Shown piece after piece: positions 54,453-62,855 of a DNA stretch of 64,000 bases; the stretch's first letter is position 1, and each line of letters begins with the position of its first letter. The notes beneath the pieces were generated by a model. That model was given only the letters and a program-made list of their open reading frames with translations. It was not told the origin of the DNA and did not search any database. The DNA lies in the NCBI RefSeq assembly GCF_004307455.1, contig NZ_SEWX01000008.1, forward strand, positions 186,001 to 250,000. Reading direction: 5' to 3'. Source of the stretch: Aquirufa nivalisilvae (lineage in GTDB: Bacteria > Bacteroidota > Bacteroidia > Cytophagales > Spirosomataceae). Made by a program: the position numbers and the translations under genes.

Positions 54453-56216
54453 TTACAAGCTTTCGCTGGATTTGTTTTCTCCAACTTGCTGACGCCACAT
54501 GGCATAGTACAAACCTTTGCTTTCAATTAGCTGCTCATGAGAACCTTGCTCAACAATGCGTCCTTTTTCCAACACATAAATTCGGGTAGCATGCATGATG
54601 GTCGATAATCGGTGAGCAATCAAAATAGTTAAATGTTCTGCTTCTTGAGAAATGGCTCGGATAGTTTCAGATATTTCTTCTTCAGTCAAGGAATCCAATG
54701 CTGAGGTTGCTTCATCAAACACCAATAAATTGGGGTCACGTAATAAAGCCCTTGCAATACTCAAGCGTTGCTTTTCTCCTCCAGACACTTTGACCCCGCC
54801 CTCTCCAATTAAGGTATCCAAACCTTTGTCGGCCCGAGCTAACAATGTTTGGCAAGCTGCTTTTTCCAATACCTCTAGGCAATGGGCATCGGTGGCATTG
54901 GGATTAACAAACAATAAATTTTCACGAATCGAACCTGAGAACAATTGTGTATCCTGTGTCACAAATCCAATCTTCTTTCTTAATTGATCAAAATCAATGT
55001 GTTCCCCTTCCTCTCCATTGTAAAATACTTTTCCTTTTTTGGGACGATATAAACCCACCAATAATTTCACTAAGGTGGATTTTCCTGCGCCAGATGGACC
55101 TACAAAGGCGATGGTTTCTCCCCCTTTCACATCAAAACTGATGTTATTCAAAGCTTCGGAATTGGCTGATTGATGCTGGAAACTAACCTGATCAAATTGC
55201 AAAGTTTGAATCGAAGCAATGGCTTTAGGATTATCTGGCTTCTTCTCTACAGGAATATTCAAAATTTGTTCAAAATTTTGCAAAGACACTTCCGCTTCAC
55301 GATAGGTATTCACCACATTACCAATCTCTTGTAATGGATTGAATAGGAAGAAAGAATAGATATTTAAAGAATAAAACTGACCAATGGTGATTTGACCTTG
55401 GTAAATCAAATAAATCAACACCACGACCATCAACATGCGTAATAAGTTCACGCATGTACCTTGAACAAAAGCCATAGAACGTACATAACGCACTTTCTTA
55501 AGCTCTAACAATAAGATTTTCTCCGTAGTGGCATTCAAATGACGTATTTCCTGGTCTGCCAACCCTAAGGATTTTACTAATTCTATGTTTCGAAGCGATT
55601 CAGTCGTGGATCCGGCTAAGGCTGTAGATTCTTTAACAATTTGAATCTGAATGGTCTTAATTTTTCTACTTAATACAGAAGAAACAAAAGCGATTAGTGG
55701 CCCTGTCAGTAAAAACAAGGGCAAAATCATCCAATGTACTGAAAAAGCATATACCGAAATGAAAATGAGCGCTATGACCGATTGGAAAAGAATATTAATA
55801 CCTACTGTGATTAACTTCTCGACGTCAATACGTACTTTTTGCAATTTGCCTAAGGTTTCTCCCGACCGTTGATCTTCAAATGTTTCATATGGTAGCTCTA
55901 ACGAATGTCGAATGCCATCCGAATAGAGGTTGGCACCTACCTTTTGAGTGACGGTATTGATGACATAATCTTGAAAATTTTTGGCCACTCTAGAGACGAA
56001 TGCCACACCAACAGATGCCAATGCCAAAGGCCAAATAGCCTGAATAAATTGGTCCATGGTATGCGTATTCGATCGATATACAGCAGCAACATCATCAATG
56101 ATTTTCCTGAAAATGTAGGGGTCCATCAAGGAAAAAATCTGATTGGTTGCAGCTAGAGCTAAAGCTCCTACTACACGCCAACGATAATGACTTAAATAGG
56201 TAAATAATAATTTCAT
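54453..56216 (-). CDS. ABC exporter, fused membrane and ATPase domains
   Basis: A half-transporter of about 587 residues. The N-terminal six-helix ABC_membrane domain (about 5-320) is followed by an ATPase domain with Walker A FVGPSGAGKSTLVKLLVG, Q-loop FVTQDTQLF, signature KVSGGEKQRLSIARALLRDP and Walker B LLVFDEATSALDS. It probably works as a homodimer of the MsbA/multidrug type; the cargo is unknown. The ATG at 56216 starts MKLLFTYLSHYRW; the frame is open to a TTG at 56261. lhgO lies upstream in the same direction after about 77 bp. Confidence 0.9.
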   Translation of the reverse strand: MKLLFTYLSHYRWRVVGALALAATNQIFSLMDPYIFRKIIDDVAAVYRSNTHTMDQFIQAIWPLALASVGVAFVSRVAKNFQDYVINTVTQKVGANLYSDGIRHSLELPYETFEDQRSGETLGKLQKVRIDVEKLITVGINILFQSVIALIFISVYAFSVHWMILPLFLLTGPLIAFVSSVLSRKIKTIQIQIVKESTALAGSTTESLRNIELVKSLGLADQEIRHLNATTEKILLLELKKVRYVRSMAFVQGTCVNLLRMLMVVVLIYLIYQGQITIGQFYSLNIYSFFLFNPLQEIGNVVNTYREAEVSLQNFEQILNIPVEKKPDNPKAIASIQTLQFDQVSFQHQSANSEALNNISFDVKGGETIAFVGPSGAGKSTLVKLLVGLYRPKKGKVFYNGEEGEHIDFDQLRKKIGFVTQDTQLFSGSIRENLLFVNPNATDAHCLEVLEKAACQTLLARADKGLDTLIGEGGVKVSGGEKQRLSIARALLRDPNLLVFDEATSALDSLTEEEISETIRAISQEAEHLTILIAHRLSTIMHATRIYVLEKGRIVEQGSHEQLIESKGLYYAMWRQQVGENKSSESL

Positions 56217-56293
56217 GGGGAGTCGTCTAATGGTGAAGGTAAAATTCTTGAACGTGTTCAAGTGAATTGGGGTTCCCTAAGCCCATAAAATTG

Positions 56294-57493
56294 TTAAAAT
56301 CTAGTTAAAGCCATACCTGCCACTGTTTTACCAATAGACAATGAAGAAGTAGCAGCTGGACTAGGTGCATTTAAAATATTGATAATTTTTGCGTCTTCAA
56401 TGATGGAGAAATCATCCAATAAACCACCATTACGATCGCAAGCTTGGGCGCGCACACCTGCTCCACCTTCCACTAAATCTTGCTCTTGAATTTCAGGAAT
56501 TAACACTTGTAAGGCTTTAGTAAAGGCTTCTTTAGAGAAGCTTCGGTACATTTCGCCCAAACCAGTTTCCCAATATTTAGTAGCCACTTTCTGAAAGCCT
56601 GGCCAGGTTAATGTATTCCAAAGTTCTTTGAAATCTACTCCCAATTTCTTGTACCCTTCTTTTTTAAAGGCCAAAACAGCATTAGGTCCCGCCTCCACAC
56701 CTCCGCGCATCATGCGTGTGAAGTGCACACCCAAAAACGGGAAATTAGGATCCGGTACGGGGTAGATCAAGTTTTTAACTAAATACTCTTTCTCTTTTCT
56801 CAACTTGAAATATTCCCCTCTAAATGGCACAATCCGCACATCCAATGGCTCTCTTTGAGATAATTGGGCCACTTCATCCGAATATAGTCCGGCACAATTA
56901 ATGATCAATTTGGTTTCATATACCCCTTTGACCGTCTCGACGATGGAATAACTAATTCCTTTAGTAATACCGATCACTTGTTCGTTTAAATGTATGGTAC
57001 AACCAGCTTGTTGGATTTTTTCGGCCAATTTAGCCGCAACCACTCGGTAATCTACAATCCCAGTTTGCGGTACCCACATCCCCTCTACACCGGTCACATA
57101 AGGTTCATATTCTTGCATTTCAGCCAAAGAAAGTTTCTTTAAACCTTCCAAACCGTTTTGTTGACCTCTTTGATATAAATTTTCTAACTGACTTCTTTGT
57201 TCGTGATTACTTGCCACCACAATCTTTCCTGTCAATTCAAATGGAATGGATTCTTGCTCACAGAAAGCAATTAATTGATGATAGCCTTCAATACAGTTTT
57301 TGGCTTTTAGAGAACCTGGTTTATAATACAATCCAGAATGGATAACACCCGAGTTATTCCCAGTTTGATGTAGAGAAACCATATTTTCCTTTTCAAATAG
57401 GGCGATTTGCAAATCGGGTTTTGCTTCTAATAATCGTTGAGCTGTTGCCAAACCAACGATACCTCCTCCAACAATAATTACATCTAAAGCCAT
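56294..57493 (-). CDS. lhgO: L-2-hydroxyglutarate oxidase / FAD-dependent oxidoreductase
   Basis: A 399-residue DAO-family flavoprotein. The FAD-binding DVIIVGGGIVGLATAQRLLE spans residues 4-23. LHQTGNNSGVIHSGLYYKPG, GMWVPQTGIVDYRVVAAKLA and a C-terminal GAGVRAQACDRNGGLLDDF are typical of LhgO. It oxidises L-2-hydroxyglutarate to 2-oxoglutarate and passes electrons to quinone. The YdiJ-like protein at 4142-7066 may handle the D-isomer. The ATG at 57493 is used; an ATG at 57502 adds three residues. Confidence 0.9.
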   Translation of the reverse strand: MALDVIIVGGGIVGLATAQRLLEAKPDLQIALFEKENMVSLHQTGNNSGVIHSGLYYKPGSLKAKNCIEGYHQLIAFCEQESIPFELTGKIVVASNHEQRSQLENLYQRGQQNGLEGLKKLSLAEMQEYEPYVTGVEGMWVPQTGIVDYRVVAAKLAEKIQQAGCTIHLNEQVIGITKGISYSIVETVKGVYETKLIINCAGLYSDEVAQLSQREPLDVRIVPFRGEYFKLRKEKEYLVKNLIYPVPDPNFPFLGVHFTRMMRGGVEAGPNAVLAFKKEGYKKLGVDFKELWNTLTWPGFQKVATKYWETGLGEMYRSFSKEAFTKALQVLIPEIQEQDLVEGGAGVRAQACDRNGGLLDDFSIIEDAKIINILNAPSPAATSSLSIGKTVAGMALTRF

Positions 57494-57519
57494 GAATGTC
57501 AAATTGTTTAAAAATGATA

Positions 57520-57552
57520 CAAATATACGAAATCAGGTGCTGTAATTATCAA
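57520..57552 (-). promoter_or_regulatory. Promoter of lhgO (TTG-22-TATATTTG)
   Basis: On the minus strand TTG (57550-57552) and TATATTTG (57520-57527) are 22 bp apart. The -7 element ends 27 bp before the lhgO ATG. Confidence 0.6.
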
Positions 57553-57616
57553 TTAATTATCACTTGCCTGATAATTAATATCAAAAGGAAAGGCTGTTTT
57601 TTTGTAACTTCGCTTG

Positions 57617-57649
57617 AGATTTGACAACTTTTGAAAAGTTGTCAAATCT
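57617..57649. repeat. 33-bp perfect palindrome, copy B of an intergenic repeat type
   Basis: Arms AGATTTGACAACTTTT (57617-57632) and AAAAGTTGTCAAATCT (57634-57649) pair perfectly around one G. This is the same 16+1+16 design as the element at 49070-49102. Just after it, GTCAAATCTA recurs (57641-57650 and 57654-57663), like a partial copy. It lies in the gap between the divergent lhgO and anmK, where neither gene needs a terminator. Confidence 0.7.
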
Positions 57650-57725
57650 ACATGTCAAATCTAAGTTCCCATGTAGACCCATTCATAGAATAACCTGCCC
57701 ATCTATTTTAAACCATCCGTAGAAA

Positions 57726-58922
57726 TTGAACCCACAAATCGCACAGCTGTATCGGATTTCCCAACAACCTAATCGTTTGATTTTAGGTTTGATGTCTGGA
57801 ACTTCCTTAGATGGTTTGGATTTAGCGCTTTGTCGGTTTAGTGGTTATGGATTAAATACTCAGGTGGAACTAATCAAACACCAAACCATTCCCTATCCTG
57901 AGGATTTCAAACAGTACATTCGTGAAGTATTTGCCAAGGAACAAATCTATTTTCCGAGTTTATCTACCTTGAATGCACAAATTGGTCGATTACATGCCCA
58001 ATATATTTTAGATAGTTTACAAAGCTGGGGAATTGCTCCAAATGAAGTAGATGCTATTGCCTCTCATGGTCAGACAGTAATGCATCGCCCAATCCGTTCC
58101 GGGAATTTACCCAACTCTACTTTACAAATTGGCGATGGAGATCATATTGCTCATTTGACAGGGATCATTACTTTATCCGATTTCCGACAAAAACATATCG
58201 CTGGTGGCGGCGAAGGAGCTCCTTTGGCAGTGTATGGGGATTATTTTTTATTTTCTAAAAAAGGAGAACATCGTATTTTATTGAATATTGGTGGCATAGG
58301 AAATTTCACCTATTTATCAGCCAGTCAAGATCCCAAAGATATTTTAGTAACTGACACTGGGCCAGGCAATACCTTATTGGATGCATATGTACGCCAACAT
58401 TTTCCTGGATTTAATTATGATAAAGATGCTAGATTAGCTAAACAGGGTATTTTGCATCTTCCTTTGTTGGACTCCATGTTGAATTTACCGTTTTTTTATG
58501 AGGCTTTTCCAAAAAGCACAGGACCTGAATATTTCAATCTAGAATTATTAAATCAAGTTATCCAAGAAAACGCTTATTCTTTGACCCCAGTAGATACTTT
58601 GAGAACCTTGACAGAATTAACCGCTCAAAGCATCTCTCAAGCTATGCAAAGTTATATTCCCGCAATTCGTACGACAGATTGTCAATTGATTGTTAGTGGC
58701 GGAGGAAGTAAAAATCCACTATTAATGGAACGACTGGCCAAGATTAACCCCAACATGCAAGTGACCGAAAGTGATCATTTAGGGATTGCCTCGGAAGCCA
58801 AAGAAGCGGTGCTTTTTGCTTTATTAGCCAATGAGACATTGATGGATGATCAAGTAACTCCCAATAGACGACTAGGGGATTCCCCATGGTTAAGTTTAGG
58901 AAAAATTAGCCTACCGAACTAA
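57726..58922 (+). CDS. anmK: Anhydro-N-acetylmuramic acid kinase
   Basis: The 398-residue enzyme phosphorylates anhydro-MurNAc during recycling of cell-wall fragments. Signatures are ILGLMSGTSLDGLDLAL (about 19-35), LNIGGIGNFTYLS, VTDTGPGNTLLDAYV and IVSGGGSKNPLLMERL. The start appears to be TTG at 57726: the first in-frame ATG lies inside the GLMSGTSLDG nucleotide loop and would destroy the domain. Its product links to the amino-sugar pathway of the NagB/PIG-L fusion. The rluA-like gene follows after 8 bp. Confidence 0.93.
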   Translation: MNPQIAQLYRISQQPNRLILGLMSGTSLDGLDLALCRFSGYGLNTQVELIKHQTIPYPEDFKQYIREVFAKEQIYFPSLSTLNAQIGRLHAQYILDSLQSWGIAPNEVDAIASHGQTVMHRPIRSGNLPNSTLQIGDGDHIAHLTGIITLSDFRQKHIAGGGEGAPLAVYGDYFLFSKKGEHRILLNIGGIGNFTYLSASQDPKDILVTDTGPGNTLLDAYVRQHFPGFNYDKDARLAKQGILHLPLLDSMLNLPFFYEAFPKSTGPEYFNLELLNQVIQENAYSLTPVDTLRTLTELTAQSISQAMQSYIPAIRTTDCQLIVSGGGSKNPLLMERLAKINPNMQVTESDHLGIASEAKEAVLFALLANETLMDDQVTPNRRLGDSPWLSLGKISLPN

Positions 58923-58930
58923 ATTTGTCT

Positions 58931-59647
58931 ATGAAATGGAAAATAGAGGACGCTATCCTTTTCGAAAACAGCGATTTTTTTGTTATCAATAAACCCTCTG
59001 GAATTGCCACGTTGGATGAGCGCAAGGATGTGTTTGCTCCCAATATCTTACGATTGGCCAAGGCCTATTCAGATGATGCACAAGTAGGACATCGATTGGA
59101 TAAAGAGACCTCTGGCGCCCTAGTGATAGCTAAAAATCCAGAGGCATATCGACATATTTCTATGCAATTTGAGCATCGGGAAACGGCAAAGCGCTACCAT
59201 GCTGTGGTAGAAGGTATGCATGATTGGGATGGCATGTTGGTCAACTTACCAATTCTTCCACTGAAAGATGGAATCGTGGTGATAGACCGCGCAAAGGGCA
59301 AACATGCCGAAACTTGGTTTCAGACTTTGAAAGTGTTCAAGAATTATACTCTGGTAGAATGTATGCCTATTACAGGACGTATGCATCAGATTCGAATACA
59401 TTTGGCTTGCTTAAAAGCTCCGATTGTGGCGGATGCCATGTATGGAGGCAAGGATATTTATTTGTCAGAATTAAAAAAGAAGTTTCATCTCAAACAAGAT
59501 ACAGAAGAGCTGCCATTGATACGTCGTGTGGCCTTACATGCTCACAGTTTGAGTTTCAATCTACTTGACGGCAGCCAAATTACCGTGGAAGCTCCCTATC
59601 CGAAAGATTTCGGAGTGCTTGTCAAACAGTTGGAGAAGTTTTCGTAA
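58931..59647 (+). CDS. RluA-family RNA pseudouridine synthase
   Basis: A 238-residue enzyme with the catalytic aspartate in VGHRLDKETSGALVIAKNPE (about residue 58), the ITGRMHQIRIHLACLKAPIV block and DAMYGGKDIYLSELK. It converts uridine to pseudouridine in rRNA or tRNA; no S4 domain is present, so its target may be one of several RluA-type sites. The ATG at 58931 is used rather than the TTG at 58925. It ends 12 bp before the tRNA-Arg gene. Confidence 0.92.
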   Translation: MKWKIEDAILFENSDFFVINKPSGIATLDERKDVFAPNILRLAKAYSDDAQVGHRLDKETSGALVIAKNPEAYRHISMQFEHRETAKRYHAVVEGMHDWDGMLVNLPILPLKDGIVVIDRAKGKHAETWFQTLKVFKNYTLVECMPITGRMHQIRIHLACLKAPIVADAMYGGKDIYLSELKKKFHLKQDTEELPLIRRVALHAHSLSFNLLDGSQITVEAPYPKDFGVLVKQLEKFS

Positions 59648-59659
59648 TTTTGGCCCTTT

Positions 59660-59731
59660 GGCTCCGTAGTTCAATGGATAGAATGTAGGTTTCCGGTACC
59701 TAATATGAAGGTTCGATTCCTTCCGGGGTCA
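59660..59731 (+). tRNA. tRNA-Arg (anticodon CCG)
   Basis: The 72 bases fold into a full cloverleaf. The acceptor stem is GGCTCCG with CGGGGTC (two G-T pairs). The anticodon stem-loop TAGGT-TTCCGGT-ACCTA gives CCG, the T arm is GAAGG-TTCGATT-CCTTC, and the discriminator base is A. CCA is not encoded. It reads CGG arginine codons. It starts 12 bp after the RluA-type gene and is followed by a terminator. Confidence 0.95.
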
Positions 59732-59756
59732 CAAATTGACCAATCAGTCAAGCAAT

Positions 59757-59787
59757 AGGACATTTCAACGAGAGATGTCCTTTTTTA
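59757..59787 (+). terminator. Terminator of tRNA-Arg
   Basis: AGGACAT and ATGTCCT pair around an 11-nt loop and run into six to seven T, 26 bp past the tRNA. Confidence 0.8.
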
Positions 59788-59896
59788 TGTCTAATACTTT
59801 CTGATATTGAGAAACAAAACATTCAAAAATCACCATTTCCCTACTTAAAAAGACCCAAATATGGCTATTGAACTTAATAAACCTGCATTTTAAATT

Positions 59897-59961
59897 CATG
59901 TAGGTTTCCGGTACCTATGATGAGTCCGGGGTCGCGTTCGACTCGATTCCTTCCGGGGGCA
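59897..59961 (+). pseudogene. Broken partial copy of tRNA-Arg(CCG)
   Basis: Nineteen bases covering the anticodon arm (59897-59915) are identical to the intact tRNA. The final segment TCGATTCCTTCCGGGG (59943-59958) is also identical and is followed by a similar CACAAAT. The variable loop and T-arm 5' side are replaced by about 25 unrelated bases, which hold a GAGTC/GACTC dyad. The acceptor 5' strand and D arm are missing. It cannot fold as a tRNA. It is either a decayed duplication or the trace of an integration event at the tRNA. Confidence 0.75.
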
Positions 59962-59966
59962 CAAAT

Positions 59967-59995
59967 CAAAAGGAACCTGATGGGTTCCTTTTTTA
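59967..59995 (+). terminator. Terminator after the tRNA fragment
   Basis: AAAAGGAACC and GGTTCCTTTT pair around TGATG and continue into T. It sits directly behind the tRNA remnant in the same place that a tRNA terminator would occupy. Confidence 0.75.
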
Positions 59996-60046
59996 ATGGT
60001 AAATGGTGAATGGCAAACGATAAATGGAATTTAAAAAAATCTAAGT

Positions 60047-60547
60047 TCATTTATTCAATAACGATGCTAACAATTGCTCCAAGTTATCAATACTCATTTT
60101 AAAGCCTAACTCAAATCCCATCTCAATCATCTTTTCAAAACGAGTAAGCGATTCATTCACAATGGTGATATGGACTTTAGTCATGCCATTTTGCTCACTA
60201 AAGTTATACTCCCATGCTGATCCAGGTAATTCCTGGTTTTCTTCTGCATCAGCAAAGGTATTGTACATCTTAAAATTAGTTTTTGGAGTAATAGACGTAT
60301 ATTCTTGTATCGACCACCTTTCTAGCCCTTCTGGACTTACCATGGCATAAAATCTACGTCCTCCAACTTCAAAGTTCATATATTTCGTTTTGGCCGACCA
60401 CGGCTTGGGTGCCACCCATTGATCTAATAGCTCTTTTTTAGTGAAGGCATCCCATACCAATGGAAGTTCAGCGGCAAATTCCCTCGTGATGTAAACCGTT
60501 TTTTCAGGTTTATTGACCGTAAATTCAAATAATAAGTTCGTTTCCAT
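60047..60547 (-). CDS. AHSA1/SRPBCC-domain protein
   Basis: A 166-residue helix-grip (START-like) protein: [40 protein letters not shown], a [13 protein letters not shown] loop and a C-terminal helix ([20 protein letters not shown]). These proteins bind hydrophobic ligands or act with partners; most are uncharacterised. It lies 12 bp after an ArsR-type repressor in the same direction, an association seen in many bacteria, so its expression is probably controlled by that protein. Confidence 0.87.
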   Translation of the reverse strand: METNLLFEFTVNKPEKTVYITREFAAELPLVWDAFTKKELLDQWVAPKPWSAKTKYMNFEVGGRRFYAMVSPEGLERWSIQEYTSITPKTNFKMYNTFADAEENQELPGSAWEYNFSEQNGMTKVHITIVNESLTRFEKMIEMGFELGFKMSIDNLEQLLASLLNK

Positions 60548-60559
60548 TTTGTTAAATTT

Positions 60560-60877
60560 TTAAGCCTGCGTTTTCATTTTTTCTAACAACTCATCCAGTT
60601 GATTAAACTGGATTTCCCAGATTGCCCTAAACTGCTCCAGCCACTGATCTACCTCTTTCATTTTATATACTTCCAAAGAATAATAAATTTCTCTTCCTTG
60701 ATGTTCCTGTTTAACTAATTCACATTCGCTCAGTATACGTAAATGCTTGGAAACAGCTTGCCTAGTCGTATTAAAATTTTCGGCTATTGCATTTGGTGTC
60801 ATAGCCTGCAAAGCAATTAAAGTAAGAATAGCCCTTCTTGTTGGATCTGCAATTGCCTGAAAAATATCTCTTCTCAT
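60560..60877 (-). CDS. ArsR-family transcriptional repressor
   Basis: A 105-residue winged-helix protein: [20 protein letters not shown], then [20 protein letters not shown] as the HTH and [12 protein letters not shown] as the wing. There are no clustered cysteines of a metal-sensing ArsR, which matches the subgroup paired with AHSA1 proteins. The promoter at 60909-60939 carries two related sites, so it should repress its own operon. Confidence 0.9.
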   Translation of the reverse strand: MRRDIFQAIADPTRRAILTLIALQAMTPNAIAENFNTTRQAVSKHLRILSECELVKQEHQGREIYYSLEVYKMKEVDQWLEQFRAIWEIQFNQLDELLEKMKTQA

Positions 60878-60894
60878 CTAACAAATTTTATTTG

Positions 60895-60940
60895 ACACCG
60901 TTCGTTTGCAAATATATAAGCAACCGTTCGGTTTCGCAAA
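60895..60940 (-). promoter_or_regulatory. Promoter and two repeat sites of the arsR-AHSA1 unit
   Basis: On the minus strand TTG (60937-60939) and TATATTTG (60909-60916) are 20 bp apart. Two related sites occupy it, written here on the plus strand: ACCGTTCGTTTGCAAA (60897-60912) over the -7 element, and ACCGTTCGGTTTCGCAAA (60923-60940) in the spacer and -33 region. The second contains AACCG-TT-CGGTT, a dyad. The layout is that of a repressor that blocks polymerase at two positions. Confidence 0.7.
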
Positions 60941-61001
60941 AAAATGATAACAATATTTATACCGAAGATTTATAAGCTTAGTAGAAACAACCTCCGAACT
61001 T

Positions 61002-61038
61002 AAAAACAAAAAATCCTTCGACGAAATAGTCAAAGGAT
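61002..61038 (-). terminator. Minus-strand terminator downstream of the hydrolase gene
   Basis: ATCCTTcGAC (61013-61022) and GTCaAAGGAT (61029-61038) pair with one G-T wobble on the minus strand, followed by T-rich sequence. It is about 240 bp beyond the stop of the hydrolase gene; the 236 bp in between (61039-61274) show no gene. Confidence 0.55.
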
Positions 61039-61274
61039 GCATTACTTCTGAGTTTACTAAAACTTTTAAAGTTTTGATAAAAACATAGCTAAATTAACAA
61101 TAAGCCTCGGGTAGTAAGATTTAAAGGATTCTTCTTTGTCAAAATAAATCCCATTTATATCTCCATCAAAATATATAATTACTTCATACTTTATATTCAA
61201 AAAGATAAATAAATTCTATGAAATAATGAACGATTACATATATACGTAAAAACCGTTTAATCAAAACCTTTTAT

Positions 61275-61961
61275 CTATTGCTTTGACATTAAGACTTTTT
61301 CAATTTCTGATTTAACTAGGAGCAAATCACTTTCATTTAAGAGGAAATCGTGATCAACGTCGATAAATGACAATTGAATATGGGAAGATAAGGTATATTG
61401 ATTAGCGACTTCTCTTCCTCCATAGGAATCTCTTTCTCCTTGAAATATCATCATAGGTTTTTCTACCCAAGCCAAATGCTCCGTACGAAATGCCGCATCT
61501 CCATCTTCTGGATGTTTAAATGGATACCCTAAACAAATGATATGATCAACTGCTATCTGATTGGCTATACTACTAATGACAATAGAGCCTGCTGACCTTG
61601 CTAAAACAACTAAATGAGATGTATGAGGAGCTATTCCAGCAATGTATTTTGCCACCACCCTCGTCCTAAATTCTAAACTCGAAATACGATTCATGATAAA
61701 TAACAGGAAATCGACCCATTGCCGCTGAACCAAGACAACATACATAGCACGAAAAAGCGGCAGAAAAATACGATTGATCAACATATTCTCAGAACCTAGC
61801 CTTCGCATGAAAGCAAATCGAATTCGATCCATCGGATCAAAAACTACTTCAAATCCGCCTAACTGCAAATTCCCTAAAATCTCCTGATATAAATAACTAT
61901 CTCTGTCCAGAGCTTCTCGACCCAACACCAATAAATATTTCTTTTTACTCTGTTTCCTCAT
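61275..61961 (-). CDS. Alpha/beta-hydrolase-like protein (KANL3/Tex30-like)
   Basis: The 228-residue protein begins KKKYLLVLGREALDRDSYLY. It holds a nucleophile-elbow-like LVVLARSAGSIVISSIANQI (Ser in R-S-A-G), PMMIFQGERDSYGGREVANQ (acid region) and IDVDHDFLL with a candidate His, the order of an alpha/beta-hydrolase triad. The elbow is ARSAG rather than GxSxG, so activity is not assured. Related small hydrolases are often annotated as KANL3/Tex30 type. A small dyad (TCCTG/CAGGA, 61974-61991) lies before the start. It has no close neighbours. Confidence 0.65.
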   Translation of the reverse strand: MRKQSKKKYLLVLGREALDRDSYLYQEILGNLQLGGFEVVFDPMDRIRFAFMRRLGSENMLINRIFLPLFRAMYVVLVQRQWVDFLLFIMNRISSLEFRTRVVAKYIAGIAPHTSHLVVLARSAGSIVISSIANQIAVDHIICLGYPFKHPEDGDAAFRTEHLAWVEKPMMIFQGERDSYGGREVANQYTLSSHIQLSFIDVDHDFLLNESDLLLVKSEIEKVLMSKQ

Positions 61962-62612
61962 TAAAAAACGAGTCCTGATAATTAACAGGATTCGGGTTTA
62001 TAAATTTCGGGTCAATTACGGCACCCTAAACGATTATTCAGGTAGACATTTCTGCCTCAGAAAATTCTTGAAAGTAAATAAAACTTAGTAGTTATAATCT
62101 ACCATTGAACGTATCGACACTTATGTAAATTTCGCAAATATATTTCAAAATTATTGTCCTGTACTGAGATAAATACAGGACCATCTTCAAAATAAGCTAG
62201 ACAATTTACGACATCAGATCTTTCAAAAACTGAATACTTAATCTAATAAATTAACAAGTATTAACTATAACTATTCAAAGTCTAGCTTATCTTCAATATT
62301 TCAAATTAATTCATGTTAAGACTTGTTAATTACCTACACAATTGCGACGAAAGTTTCATTTTAATCTACGAACAACCCAGCTAGGCCCTCTCGATAATAT
62401 CCAATTCCTTTACTAATAAGAACAAGATCTAATATAGCCAAATTAGATTTTCACTTTGACAACCTTTTGTTAGTCAACTTGTGAAAAATCTCTAAAAAAA
62501 TTAAAATAAGGCCTTTTTATACTTTCCAAATAAGAAATCAAAGTACTTACATTCCATAAAAACCACTGGACACAATTTTAGACCTTAAGTAAATTGTTCA
62601 ATTTTTCATTCC

Positions 62613-62620
62613 TACCTTTG
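62613..62620 (+). promoter_or_regulatory. Distal -7 element for the 63012 gene
   Basis: TACCTTTG matches TAnnTTTG in full. A TTG at 62594-62596 gives a 16-bp spacing, shorter than usual. If used, the leader would be about 385 nt and begin with the short ORF at 62636. Confidence 0.4.
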
Positions 62621-62635
62621 CTATCCCAAAGGCAC

Positions 62636-62665
62636 ATGAGCATGACTATTATTACCATGTGTTGA
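62636..62665 (+). other. Nine-codon candidate leader ORF
   Basis: ATG AGC ATG ... TGT TGA encodes MSMTIITMC. AAAGG (62628-62632) lies just upstream, 3 bp from the first ATG and 9 bp from the second. The ORF is spanned by a CACATG/CATGTG dyad (62633-62661) and followed by an ATCAG/CTGAT hairpin (62665-62679). It is too short to judge on coding signal, and nothing confirms translation. Confidence 0.25.
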
Positions 62666-62847
62666 TCAGAATGACTGATGGAAACAGCGTAAAGAAACTG
62701 TAAAAATTAAATTAAATTTTAAATATCAAATTAGTACAAATCCAATTTTTCGTTCTCAAATGACATTTTCTTTTCTCAACAATTTCATCTTTCATCTATA
62801 CATTTCCCAGCTGCGAAGAATAAAAATTCAAACCTGGAAGCCCAATG

Positions 62848-62855
62848 TACCTTTG
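62848..62855 (+). promoter_or_regulatory. Proximal -7 element for the 63012 gene
   Basis: TACCTTTG is a second full TAnnTTTG match. It would give a leader of about 150 nt. No TTG is seen at the normal distance upstream. Confidence 0.35.

Noticed and set aside
57726-57800. Frameshift or truncated N-terminus of anmK
   Set aside because: A TTG start gives a normal-length, intact kinase, so no defect needs to be assumed.
59897-59961. Second functional tRNA-Arg gene
   Set aside because: The 5' acceptor strand and D arm are absent and the T arm is disrupted, so no cloverleaf can form.
60000-60030. ATGGTaAATGGTgAATGG-like tandem repeat
   Set aside because: It is only a few imperfect short units next to a terminator, too little to call a repeat array.
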